From assembly GCF_029227915.1 (NCBI RefSeq), contig NC_079883.1, forward strand, positions 30,134,001-30,198,000: DNA of 64,000 bases. Direction: 5' to 3'. The notes beneath the pieces are model-generated. The model was not told where the DNA came from, did no database searches, and saw only the letters and a list, made by a program, of their open reading frames with translations. The position numbers and the translations under genes are program-made. Source of the DNA: Hydractinia symbiolongicarpus (Eukaryota > Cnidaria > Hydrozoa > Anthoathecata > Hydractiniidae). Positions 49,547-62,013 of this stretch are shown here, piece after piece (position 1 is the first letter of the stretch; each line of letters starts with the position of its first letter).

Positions 49547-50431
49547 AATGAGCCAATTGGGCTCCAAGGAATACCATTCTTCTTAATTTGACATGATTGC
49601 CGGAACTCAGCGATTACACTGGACGCTGTGGCAGCACTTCCTTTAAAAATTTAAATAAAAAAGTCATTTTTTACTGTGGGACCAATCCCAGCCATAAGTT
49701 CGCGCTGAAGAAATAGAGACAGTTTCAAAAACTACATTTCATTGACTTTCTACACTAGGCTCTGTGGTAGTGCTTTATTTAAAAATTTAGATAAATAAGT
49801 CTTTTTTTACTGTGGGACTAATCCTGGCCGTTAGCACGCGCTGAAGAAATAGAGACATTCTCAAAAACTACACTTCATCGACTTCTTGGCGGTAACAATC
49901 CGTTTGAGTTACAGCGGTTGCCTCGCATATTCGTACCAACATGTATTTAGCGATAGTATTCTGATATTACTAGGTTGCATCGCCTTTAACAGTGAAACGA
50001 TTGACTGTGGGACTTAGTTGAACTAACTTTGGAGTGTGACCTGATAAATGTTATAAATGAGCCAGTTTGTCTACAAGAAATATCATTCTTCTTAATTTGA
50101 CTTGATTGCTGGAACTCAGCGATTGCACTGGGCGCTGTGGTAGAGTTTTATTTAAAAATTAAGTTAAATAAGTCATTTTTTACTGTGGGACCAATCCCAG
50201 CCATTAGTTCGCGCTGAAGAAATAGAGACAGTTTCAAAAACTACATTTCATTGACTTTCTAACGGTGTCAATCCGTTTGAGTTGCAACGGTTGTGTCACA
50301 TATTCGTACCAACATGTATTTAGTGATTTTTTTCCGATGTGACTAAGTTGCATCGCTTTTAACAGTGAAACGATTGACTGTGGGACTTAATTGAACTGAT
50401 TCTGGACTGTGACCTTGTAAACTCGATAAAT
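49547..50431 (+). repeat. Satellite spacer between insert copies 2 and 3 (885 bp)
   Basis: It matches the 46498-47382 spacer in length and order, with the aberrant junction at 49751/49752, a complete monomer from 49974 and the next start at 50347. Few differences are seen, for example GGTAACAATCC against GGTATCAATCC. Confidence 0.92.
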
Positions 50432-50460
50432 CAATATAGAAAGTGTTGCGGAGAGGTTGC

Positions 50461-50688
50461 CAAGGCAAAGCACGGCAAGGAAAGGGCACGGCAAAGGCAG
50501 GCAAGGAAACAGGAAGAGGAATCAGCAAGGCAGGGGTAGGCAAGGCATAGAGGCACAGGCAAAGGCATAGAAGCCAGGCTCCAGAAAAGGCATAGGAAGG
50601 GTAGGCAAAGACAGGCAAGGAAACAGGAAGAGGAATCAGCAAGGCAGGGTTAGGCAAGGCAAGGGAACGGCAAGGCAGGGGCAGGCAC
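50461..50688 (+). repeat. Purine-rich GGCAA/AGGCA minisatellite (copy 3)
   Basis: It lies exactly 7000 bp from the copy in insert 1, with the same units and internal duplication. No difference from the other copies is seen by eye. Confidence 0.85.
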
Positions 50689-51073
50689 CTTAATAGAGAA
50701 TCCCCCTACAACTCAAAGATTCGTATACTCGATATATCTAAGATATGTATCATATTAATCCAGGAGTATAGAAAATATTGAGATGCAAATATTTCAAATT
50801 CAGTAGCTCAAACGAAGCTCTCAAATTTATATCCGGTCAATATATATACAGTGAATCATGTTAGCAGAATTATGTGCCAATACAAATATTTAAACAATCG
50901 GTCATAACGCCAAAAAAACTATCAATTTTTAATAAATCTGAGATTAAAAGTTAACTTGGTTCCAATGACAACAACATTAAAAAGTCAAGATATAGAAATA
51001 ATTAGAGAAGTCCACGAAAAAGGCGAAACATTTACCTGGTTGTTGTAAGTGCAAGATAATTATGTTTTTCCTA

Positions 51074-51141
51074 GCCCTGTCCAGGCTTTGAACCTGGATC
51101 TCTCATTTGTATGAGTGTCATAGGCATTAGACCAACAGGGC
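51074..51141 (-). tRNA. tRNA-like sequence, degraded (copy 3)
   Basis: It carries the D-loop change of copy 2 (minus strand AATGCCTATGAC), the perfect acceptor and T stems, and the 4-nt anticodon loop. It is probably inactive as a tRNA; whether polymerase III would still use its boxes cannot be told from sequence. Confidence 0.65.
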
Positions 51142-51239
51142 ATGATTATATATATATGAAAAACTTTACATGTGCATCTTCTATATGCTCACAGTCTTTT
51201 TACTTAAAAATATGGCACCTAGTTTGGTATATTTAGCAC

Positions 51240-51715
51240 GAGGGTGCCGATAAGCCGCATACGCCGTAAAAAGTGCGGGCATTTTCGGGCGAGTTCGGCT
51301 TTTTGAAAAAAGGTCAGGTATTTGCCCGAAAAAACCCGCATAGTCCCGAACAATGCCCGAAAAAAAAAAAGATTCACCACAAATGACTCTCGAAGAATTA
51401 TTTAAAAAAGTATAAAAATTAAAATGAACTAACTATGTAATAGCGAAGTTCTTAAAAGAACTGTTTTTTATGATTTGTGATAAGATTTACTTGATAAATA
51501 ACTTATATATAAACTTTATTAACTCCTTTCTCTTCAAACGCATTTTTTTAACTGTCGTCCGCCATGTTTATGTTACAAGGTGTTGCATTTCGGGAATGTT
51601 CTGGGCGAGTTCGGGAAAGTGCGGGCGGTTTCGACCGACAACCGTCAATTTAATTCGAAAAGTCGCCCGAACTCGCCCGTATATATGCGGGCGTTTGCGG
51701 CTTATCGGCACCCTC
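51240..51715. mobile_element. 476-bp inverted-repeat element (copy 3)
   Basis: Perfect 20-bp inverted ends as in copy 2. The inner right arm keeps the CTCGCCCGTAT form of copy 1, so the shorter form in copy 2 is a private loss. It has no transposase and is passively amplified with the insert. Confidence 0.8.
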
Positions 51716-52187
51716 TTTATTTAGCTAGAAAATCTGAGCCACTAAATTATGTTTTATGCTTTAGTTAGGGAGCTTTTTAGGGGTGTGAATGACCTAAAAG
51801 TGAAAAATAGTGATAGCTCTACATAACCTTCCATTTTCACTATATTTTTCAAAATAAATACTATGGACAAGGTTGCAAAAAACACATTATGGAGGTTGCA
51901 TTTATTCTTTTAGTTATAAAAAAAGTCCAGGCTCTTCTGCTAAAAAGAATATATGTCTATATTAATGTTCTTTTGCTGATTTTGCTAAACTTTTGGTTCT
52001 TAGTTTTTTGTCTAAAATTGTTAAAACCAACATATTTTGTGGATAATTGTAGATATTTGATGGTACTTTCCTAATCAGAGCATAATTAACTCATTGTGCA
52101 GTATGTGTATGACTAAAAAATATGTCTTAAGGATCATTTAAATCTAGCTACATAGCTAATTTTATGCCGGCCAAGTAGCCAGTTTTA

Positions 52188-52322
52188 ATAATATTTTTTG
52201 AGTAATAAGTTGGCCTGTCCCGATTATGTTGCCCTGATTATGTATTTTCTGCCCTGTTCTTAACCGGGGCAAGCTGCCGTACTTAATCAGGCCAAAGTTC
52301 ATTATCCGGGCAGAACAGCACC
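52188..52322. mobile_element. Truncated right end of the second inverted-repeat element (copy 3)
   Basis: The same 135-bp remnant as in copy 2, beginning at the same deletion junction but with the unmutated end CAGAACAGCACC. The identical breakpoint shows that one deletion preceded the split of copies 2 and 3. Confidence 0.7.
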
Positions 52323-54142
52323 ATCTTTAAAAAACAACAAACACTCCATCGCTTTGCTCCTTGATAAACACGTTGTCTCGCTTACTATAAACTGTACTAA
52401 AGAATGACCACATTAAATTGCTGGATTACTGTGATTTTTTGTTTGAATTTTTATAATTCGGATGTATAGGGACGAAATCGCATAGAAATGCTATATACTC
52501 TCCATCGTACTTCTTTTCCCTTATATTTGGCTTATATAATGAGGAAATAGGCTCCGCTACGCTCCGTGCGCTGGCGCGCACTCCGCTACTCTCCGCAATG
52601 AGCCAATTGGGCTCCAAGGAATACCATTCTTCTTAATTTGACATGATTGCCGGAACTCAGCGATTACACTGGACGCTGTGGCAGCACTTCCTTTAAAAAT
52701 TTAAATAAAAAAGTCATTTTTTACTGTGGGACCAATCCCAGCCATAAGTTCGCGCTGAAGAAATAGAGACAGTTTCAAAAACTACATTTCATTGACTTTC
52801 TACACTAGGCTCTGTGGTAGTGCTTTATTTAAAAATTTAGATAAATAAGTCTTTTTTTACTGTGGGACTAATCCTGGCCGTTAGCACGCGCTGAAGAAAT
52901 AGAGACATTCTCAAAAACTACACTTCATCGACTTCTTGGCGGTATCAATCCGTTTGAGTTACAGCGGTTGCCTCGCATATTCGTACCAACATGTATTTAG
53001 CGATAGTATTCTGATATTACTAGGTTGCATCGCCTTTAACAGTGAAACGATTGACTGTGGGACTTAGTTGAACTAACTTTGGAGTGTGACCTGATAAATG
53101 TTATAAATGAGCCAGTTTGTCTACAAGAAATATCATTCTTCTTAATTCGACATAATTGCTGGACTTCAGCCAGTACACTATGCTCTGTGGTAGTGCCTTA
53201 TTTAAAAATTTAGATAAATAAGTCTTTTTTTACTGTGGGACCAATCCCAGCCGTTAGTTCGCACTGAAGAAATAGAGACAGTTTCAAAAACTACATTTCA
53301 TCAACTTCTCTGCGGTATCAATCCGTTTGAGTTACAACGGTTGCGTCACATATTCGTACCAACATGTATTTAGCGATAGTATTCTAATATTACTAGGTTG
53401 CATCGCCTTTAACAGTGAAACGATTGACTGTGGGACTTAATTGAACTAACTTTGGAGTGTGACCTGATAAATGTTATAAATGAGCCAGTTTGTCTACAAG
53501 AAATATCATTCTTCTTAATTTGACTTGATTGCTGGAACTCAGCGATTGCACTGGGCGCTGTGGTAGAGTTTTATTTAAAAATTAAGTTAAATAAGTCATT
53601 TTTTACTGTGGGACCAATCCCAGGCGTTAGTTCGCACTGAAGAAATAGAGACAGTTTCAAAAACTACATTTCATTGACTTTCTAACGGTGTTAATCCGTT
53701 TGAGTTACAACGGTTGCGTCACATATTCGTACCAACATGTATTTAGCGATAGTATTCTGATATTACTAGGTTGCATCGCTTTTAACAGTGAGACGATTGA
53801 CTGTGGGACTTAATTGAACTGATTTTGGACTTTGACCTTAAAAATGTGATAAATGAGCCAGTTTGACTACAAGAAGTACCATTCTTCTTAATTTGACTTA
53901 ATTGCTGGAACTCAGCGATTGCACTGGGCACTGTGGTAGCGTTTTATTTAAAAATTAAGTTAAATAAGTCATTTTTTACTGTGGGACCAATCCCAGCCGT
54001 TAGTTCGCACTGAAGAAATAGAGACAGTTTCAAAAACTACATTTCATTGACTTTCTAACGGTGTTAATCCGTTTGAGTCACAACGGTTGCGTCACATATT
54101 CGTACCAACATGTATTTAGCGGTTTCTTTCTGATGTGACTAA

Positions 54143-54652
54143 GTTGCATCGCTTTTAACAGTGAAACGATTGACTGTGGGACTTAATTGAACTGATTCTG
54201 GACTGTGACCTTGTAAACTCGATAAATGAGCCAATTGGGCTCCAAGGAATACCCTTCTTCTTAATTTGAGATGATTGCCGGAACTCAGCGATTACACTGG
54301 GCGCTGTGGCAGCACTTCCTTTAAAAATTTAAATAAAAAAGTCATTTTTTACTGTGGGACCAATCCCAGCCATAAGTTCGCGCTGAAGAAATAGAGACAG
54401 TTTCAAAAACTACATTTCATTGACTTTCTACACTAGGATCTGTGGTAGTGCTTTATTTAAAAATTTAGATAAATAACTCTTTTTTTTACTGTGGGACTAA
54501 TCCTGGCTGTTTGCACGCGCTGAAGAAATAGAGACATTCTCAAAAAGTACACTTCATCGACTTCTTGGCGGTATCAATCCGTTTGAGTTACAGCGGTTGC
54601 CTCACATATTCGTACCAACATGTATTTAGTGATTTTTTTCCGATGTGACTAA
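54143..54652 (+). repeat. 510-bp aberrant monomer with empty insertion site
   Basis: Flanking starts are 510 bp apart and the GACTTTCT/ACACTAGG junction lies at 54429/54430. This monomer has the same class markers as the interrupted one (TTGCCGGAACTCAGCG, GGCAGCACTTCC, GCCATAAGTTCGC) but reads CTCGATAAATGAGCC without interruption; the target AAT is 54225-54227. It is the closest uninterrupted relative of the insert-bearing monomer in the window. Confidence 0.88.
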
Positions 54653-57600
54653 GTTGCATCGCTTTTAACAGTGAAACGATTGACTGTGGGACTTAATTGA
54701 ACTGATTCTTGACTGTGACCTTGTAAATGCGATAAATGAGCCAATTGGGCTCCAAGGAATAACATTCTACTTAATTCGACATAATTGCTGGACTTCAGCC
54801 AGTACACTAGGCTCTGTGGTAGTGCCTTATTTAAAAATTTAGATAAATAAGTCTTTTTTTACTGTGGGACTAATCCTGGCCGTTAGCACGCGCTGAAGAA
54901 ATAGAGACATTCTCAAAAACTACACTTCATCGACTTCTCTGCGGTATCAATCCGTTTGAGTTACAACGGTTGCGTCACATATTCGTACCAACATGTATTT
55001 AGCGATAGTATTCTGATATTACTAGGTTGCATCGCCTTTAACAGTGAAACGATTGACTGTGGGACTTAATTGAACTAACTTTGGAGTGTGACCTGATAAA
55101 TGTTATAAATGAGCCAGTTTGTCTACAAGAAATATCATTCTTCTTAATTTGACTTGATTGCTGGAACTCAGCGATTGCACTGGGCGCTGTGGTAGAGTTT
55201 TATTTAAAAATTAAGTTAAATAAGTCATTTTTTACTGTGGGACCAATCCCAGGTGTTAGTTCGCACTGAAGAAATAGAGACAGTTTCAAAAACTACATTT
55301 CATTGACTTTCTAACGGTGTTAATCCGTTTAAGTTACAACGGTTGCGTCACATATTCGTACCAACATGTATTTAGTGATTTCTTTCCGATGTGACTAAGT
55401 TGCATCGCTTTTAACAGTGAAACGATTGACTGTGGGACTTATTTGAACTGATTCTGGACTGTGACCTTGTAAACTCGATAAATGAGCCAATTGGTCTCCA
55501 AGGAAAACCATTCTTCTTAATTTGACATGATTGCTGGAATTCAGCGAGTACACTAGGCTCTGTGGTAGTGCTTTATTTAAAAATTTAGATAAATAAGTCT
55601 TTTTTTACTGTGGGACTAATCCTGGCCGTTATCACGCGCTGAAGAAATAGAGACATTCTCAAAAACTACACTTCATCGACTTCTTGGCGGTATCAATCCG
55701 TTTGAGTTACAACGGTTGCGTCACATATTCGTACCAACATGTATTTAGCGATAGTATTCTGATATTACTAGGTTGCATCGCTTTTAACAGTGAGACGATT
55801 GACTGTGGGACTTAATTGAACTGATTTTAGACTTTGACCTTAAAAATGTGATAAATGAGCCAGTTTGACTACAAGAAGTACCATTCTTCTTAATTTGACT
55901 TAATTGCTGGAACTCAGCGATTGCACTGGGCACTGTGGTAGCGTTTTATTTAAAAATTAAGTTAAATAAGTCATTTTTTACTGTGGGACCAATCCCAGCC
56001 GTTAGTTCGCACTGAAGAAATAGAGACAGTTTCAAAAACTACATTTCATCAACTTCTCTGCGGTATCAATCCGTTTTAGTTACAACGGTTGCGTCACATA
56101 TTCGTATCAACATGCATTTTGTGATTTTTTTCCGATGTGACTAAGTTGCATCGCTTTTAACAGTGAAACGATTGACTGTGGGACTTAATTGAACTAACTT
56201 TGGAGTGTGACCTGATAAATGTTATAAATGAGCCAGTTTGTCTACAAGAAATATCATTCTTCTTAATTTGACTTGATTGCTGGAACTCAGCGATTGCATT
56301 GGGCGCTGTGGTAGAGTTTTATTTAAAAATTAAGTTAAATAAGTCATTTTTTACTGTGGGACCAATCCCAGGCGTTAGTTCGCACTGAAGAAATAGAGAC
56401 AGTTTCAAAAACTACATTTCATTGACTTTCTAACGGTGTTAATCCGTTTGAGTTACAACGGTTGCGTCACATATTCGTACCAACATGTATTTAGTGATTT
56501 CTTTCCGATGTGACTAAGATGCATCGCTTTTAACAGTGAAACGATTGACTGTGGGACTTATTTGAACTGATTCTGGACTGTGACCTTGTAAACTCGATAA
56601 ATGAGCCAATTGGACTCCAAGGAAAACCATTCTTCTTAATTTGACATGATTGCTGGAATTCAGCGAGTACACTAGGCTCTGTGGTAGTGCCTTATTTAAA
56701 AATTTAGATAAATAAGTCTTTTTTTACTGTGGGACTAATCCTGGCCGTTAGCACGCGCTGAAGAAATAGAGACATTCTCAAAAACTACATTTCATCGACT
56801 TCTCTGCGGTATCAATCCGTTTGAGTTACAACGGTTGCGTCACATATTCGTACCAACATGTATTTAGCGATAGTATTCTGATATTACTAGGTTGCATCGC
56901 CTTTAACAGTGAAACGATTGACTGTGGGACTTAATTGAACTAACTTTGGAGTGTGACCTGATAAATGTTATAAATGAGCCAGTTTGTCTACAAGAATTAT
57001 CATTCTTCTTAATTTGACTTGATTGCTGGAATTCAGCGATTGCACTGGGCGCTGTGGTAGAGTTTTATTTAAAAATTAAGTTAAATAAGTCATTTTTTAC
57101 TGTGGGACCAATCCCAGGCGTTAGTTCGCACTGAAGAAATAGAGACAGTTTCAAAAACTACATTTCATTGACTTTCTAACGGTGTTAATCCGTTTAAGTT
57201 ACAACGGTTGCGTCACATATTCGTACCAACATGTATTTAGTGATTTCTTTCCGATGTGACTAAGTTGCATCGCTTTTAACAGTGAAACGATTGACTGTGG
57301 GACTTATTTGAACTGATTCTGGACTGTGACCTTGTAAACTCGATAAATGAGCCAATTGGTCTCCAAGGAAAACCATTCTTCTTAATTTGACATGATTGCT
57401 GGAATTCAGCGAGTACACTAGGCTCTGTGGTAGTGCTTTATTTAAAAATTAAGTTAAATAAGTCATTTTTTACTGTGGGACCAATCCCAGGCGTTAGTTC
57501 GCACTGAAGAAATAGAGACAGTTTCAAAAACTACATTTCATTGACTTTCTAACGGTGTTAATCCGTTTGAGTTACAACGGTTGCGTCACATATTCGTACC

Positions 57601-59501
57601 AACATGTATTTAGTGATTTCTTTCCGATGTGACTAAGATGCATCGCTTTTAACAGTGAAACGATTGACTGTGGGACTTATTTGAACTGATTCTGGACTGT
57701 GACCTTGTAAACTCGATAAATGAGCCAATTGGACTCCAAGGAAAACCATTCTTCTTAATTTGACATGATTGCTGGAATTCAGCGAGTACACTAGGCTCTG
57801 TGGTAGTGCCTTATTTAAAAATTTAGATAAATAAGTCTTTTTTTACTGTGGGACTAATCCTGGCCGTTAGCACGCGCTGAAGAAATAGAGACATTCTCAA
57901 AAACTACACTTCATCGACTTCTTGGCGGTATCAATCCGTTTGAGTTACAACGGTTGCGTCACATATTCGTACCAACATGTTTTTAGCGATAGTATTCTGA
58001 TATTACTAGGTTGCATCGCTTTTAACAGCGAGACGATTGACTGTGGGACTTAATTGAACTGATTTTAGACTTTGACCTTAAAAATGTGATAAATGAGCCA
58101 GTTTGACTACAAGAAGTACCATTCTTCTTAATTTCACTTAATTGCTGGAACTCAGCGATTGCACTGGGCACTGTGGTAGCGTTTTATTTAAAAATTAAGT
58201 TAAATAAGTCATTTTTTACTGTGGGACCAATCCCAGCCGTTAGTTCGCACTGAAGAAATAGAGACAGTTTCAAAAACTACATTTCATCAACTTCTCTGCG
58301 GTATCAATCCGTTTGAGTTACAACGGTTGCGTCACATATTCGTACCAACATGTATTTAGCGATAGTATTCTAATATTACTAGGTTGCATCGCCTTTAACA
58401 GTGAAACGATTGACTGTGGGACTTAATTGAACTAACTTTGGAGTGTGACCTGATAAATGTTATAAATGAGCCAGTTTGTCTACAAGAAATATCATTCTTC
58501 TTAATTTGACTTGATTGCTGGAACTCAGCGATTGCACTGGGCGCTGTGGTAGAGTTTTATTTAAAAATTAAGTTAAATAAGTCATTTTTTACTGTGGGAC
58601 CAATCCCAGGCGTTAGTTCGCACTGAAGAAATAGAGACAGTTTCAAAAACTACATTTCATTGACTTTCTAACGGTGTTAATCCGTTTGAGTTACAACGGT
58701 TGCGTCACATATTCGTACCAACATGTATTTAGTGATTTCTTTCCGATGTGACTAAGATGCATCGCTTTTAACAGTGAAACGATTGACTGTGGGACTTATT
58801 TGAACTGATTCTGGACTGTGACCTTGTAAACTCGATAAATGAGCCAATTGGACTCCAAGGAAAACCATTCTTCTTAATTTGACATGATTGCTGGAATTCA
58901 GCGAGTACACTAGGCTCTGTGGTAGTGCTTTATTTAAAAATTTAGATAAATAAGTCTTTTTTTACTGTGGGACTAATCCTGGCCGTTAGCACGCGCTGAA
59001 GAAATAGAGACATTCTCAAAAACTACACTTCATCGACTTCTTGGCGGTATCAATCCGTTTGAGTTACAACGGTTGCGTCACATATTCGTACCAACATGTA
59101 TTTAGCGATAGTATTCTAATATTACTAGGTTGCATCGCTTTTAACAGTGAGACGATTGACTGTGGGACTTAATTGAACTGATTTTGGACTTTGACCTTAA
59201 AAATGTGATAAATGAGCCAGTTTGACTACAAGAAGTACCATTCTTCTTAATTTGACTTAATTGCTGGAACTCAGCGATTGCACTGGGCACTGTGGTAGCG
59301 TTTTATTTAAAAATTAAGTTAAATAAGTCATTTTTTACTGTGGGACCAATCCCAGCCGTTAGTTCGCACTGAAGAAATAGAGACAGTTTCAAAAACTACA
59401 TTTCATTGACTTTCTAACAATGTTAATCCGTTTGAGTTACAACGGTTGCGTCACATATTCGTACCAACATGTATTTAGCGGTTTCTTTCCGATGTGACCA
59501 A

Positions 59502-60011
59502 GTTGCATCGCTTTTAACAGTGAAACGATTGACTGTGGGACTTAATTGAACTGATTCTGGACTGTGACCTTGTAAACTCGATAAATAAGCCAATTGGGCT
59601 CCAAGGAATACCCTTCTTCTTAATTTGAGATGATTGCCGGAACTCAGCGATTACACTGGGCGCTGTGGCAGCACTTCCTTTAAAAATTTAAATATAAAAG
59701 TCATTTTTTACTGTGGGACCAATCCCAGCCATAAGTTCGCGCTGAAGAAATAGAGACAGTTTCAAAAACTACATTTCATTGACTTTCTACACTAGGCTCT
59801 GTGGTAGTGCTTTATTTAAAAATTTAGATAAATAAGTCTTTTTTTTACTGTGGGACTAATCCTGGCCGTTTGCACGCGCTGAAGAAATAGAGACATTCTC
59901 AAAAGGTACACTTCATCGACTTCTTGGCGGTATCAATCCGTTTGAGTTACAGCGGTTGCCTCACATATTCGTACCAACATGTATTTAGTGATTTTTTTCC
60001 GATGTGACTAA
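59502..60011 (+). repeat. 510-bp aberrant monomer, empty site with one base change
   Basis: The junction GACTTTCT/ACACTAGG is at 59788/59789. The insertion site is uninterrupted but reads GATAAATAAGCC, a G to A change next to the target AAT at 59584-59586. Class markers match the 54143 monomer. Confidence 0.87.
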
Positions 60012-61503
60012 GTTGCATCGCTTTTAACAGTGAAACGATTGACTGTGGGACTTAATTGAACTGATTCTTGACTGTGACCTTGTAAATGCGATAAATGAGC
60101 CAATTGGGCTCCAAGGAATAACATTCTACTTAATTCGACATAATTGCTGGACTTCAGCCAGTACACTAGGCTCTGTGGTAGTGCTTTATTTAAAAATTTA
60201 GATAAATAAGTCTTTTTTTACTGTGGGACTAATCCTGGTCGTTAGCACGCGCTGAAGAAATAGAGACAGCTTCGAAAACTACATTTCAATGACTTTCTAA
60301 CGGTGTTGATCCGTTTGAGTTACAACGGTTGCGTCGCATATTCGTACCAACATGTATTTAGCGATAGTGTTCTGATATTACTAGGTTGCATCGCCTTTAA
60401 CAGTGAAACGATTGACTGTGGGACTTAATTGAACTAACTTTGGAGTGTGACCTGATAAATGTTATAAATGAGCCAGTTTGTCTACAAGAAATATCATTCT
60501 TCTTAATTTGACTTGATTGCTGGAACTCAGCGATTGCACTGGGCGCTGTGGTAGAGTTTTATTTAAAAATTAAGTTAAATAAGTCATTTTTTACTGTGGG
60601 ACCAATCCCAGGCGTTAGTTCGCACTGAAGAAATAGAGACAGTTTCAAAAACTACATTTCATTGACTTTCTAACGGTGTTAATCCGTTTGAGTTACAACG
60701 GTTGCGTCACATATTCGTACCAACATGTATTTAGTGATTTCTTTCCGATGTGACTAAGATGCATCGCTTTTAACAGTGAAACGATTGACTGTGGGACTTA
60801 TTTGAACTGATTCTGGACTGTGACCTTGTAAACTCGATAAATGAGCCAATTGGACTCCAAGGAAAACCATTCTTCTTAATTTGACATGATTGCTGGAATT
60901 CAGCGAGTACACTAGGCTCTGTGGTAGTGCTTTATTTAAAAATTTAGATAAATAAGTCTTTTTTTACTGTGGGACTAATCCTGGCCGTTAGCACGCGCTG
61001 AAGAAATAGAGACATTCTCAAAAACTACACTTCATCGACTTCTTGGCGGTATCAATCCGTTTGAGTTACAACGGTTGCGTCACATATTCGTACCAACATG
61101 TATTTAGCGATAGTATTCTAATATTACTAGGTTGCATCGCTTTTAACAGTGAGACGATTGACTGTGGGACTTAATTGAACTGATTTTGGACTTTGACCTT
61201 AAAAATGTGATAAATGAGCCAGTTTGACTACAAGAAGTACCATTCTTCTTAATTTGACTTAATTGCTGGAACTCAGCGATTGCACTGGGCACTGTGGTAG
61301 CGTTTTATTTAAAAATTAAGTTAAATAAGTCATTTTTTACTGTGGGACCAATCCCAGCCGTTAGTTCGCACTGAAGAAATAGAGACAGTTTCAAAAACTA
61401 CATTTCATTGACTTTCTAACGGTGTTAATCCGTTTGAGTTACAACGGTTGCGTCACATATTCGTACCAACATGTATTTAGCGGTTTCTTTCCGATGTGAC
61501 CAA

Positions 61504-62013
61504 GTTGCATCGCTTTTAACAGTGAAACGATTGACTGTGGGACTTAATTGAACTGATTCTGGACTGTGACCTTGTAAACTCGATAAATAAGCCAATTGGG
61601 CTCCAAGGAATACCCTTCTTCTTAATTTGAGATGATTGCCGGAACTCAGCGATTACACTGGGCGCTGTGGCAGCACTTCCTTTAAAAATTTAAATATAAA
61701 AGTCATTTTTTACTGTGGGACCAATCCCAGCCATAAGTTCGCGCTGAAGAAATAGAGACAGTTTCAAAAACTACATTTCATTGACTTTCTACACTAGGCT
61801 CTGTGGTAGTGCTTTATTTAAAAATTTAGATAAATAAGTCTTTTTTTTACTGTGGGACTAATCCTGGCCGTTTGCACGCGCTGAAGAAATAGAGACATTC
61901 TCAAAAAGTACACTTCATCGACTTCTTGGCGGTATCAATCCGTTTGAGTTACAGCGGTTGCCTCACATATTCGTACCAACATGTATTTAGTGATTTTTTT
62001 CCGATGTGACTAA
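61504..62013 (+). repeat. 510-bp aberrant monomer, second copy of the changed empty site
   Basis: It recurs 2002 bp after the 59502 monomer, with the junction at 61790/61791, and carries the same GATAAATAAGCC form. It shows that the aberrant monomer is inherited as part of the 2002-bp unit. Confidence 0.87.

Larger units (their letters stand above)
50432..52596. mobile_element. Foreign insert, copy 3 (2165 bp, deleted form)
   Basis: Same boundaries and the same 902-bp deletion as copy 2; the junction after CCAGTTTTA lies at 52187/52188. Private changes include CGCCAAAAAAAC for CGCGAAAAAAAC, TATATTAATGTTC for TATACCAATGTTC, and GATTTTGCTAAAC. Shared derived states with copy 2 place copies 2 and 3 as sisters, with copy 1 outside. 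No open frame has a recognisable product. Confidence 0.78.
43347..53146 (+). repeat. Composite HOR: satellite plus captured insert, three copies
   Basis: Unit 1 is 43347-47297 (3951 bp), unit 2 is 47298-50346 (3049 bp) and unit 3 begins at 50347 and matches to about 53146, where it switches monomer class. Each unit has 85 bp of a monomer, the insert, the rest of that monomer including the aberrant GACTTTCT/ACACTAGG junction, and one ordinary monomer. The satellite between inserts is 885 bp in both cases (46498-47382 and 49547-50431). The insert therefore spread by tandem amplification of a satellite unit, not by three separate insertions. Confidence 0.93.
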
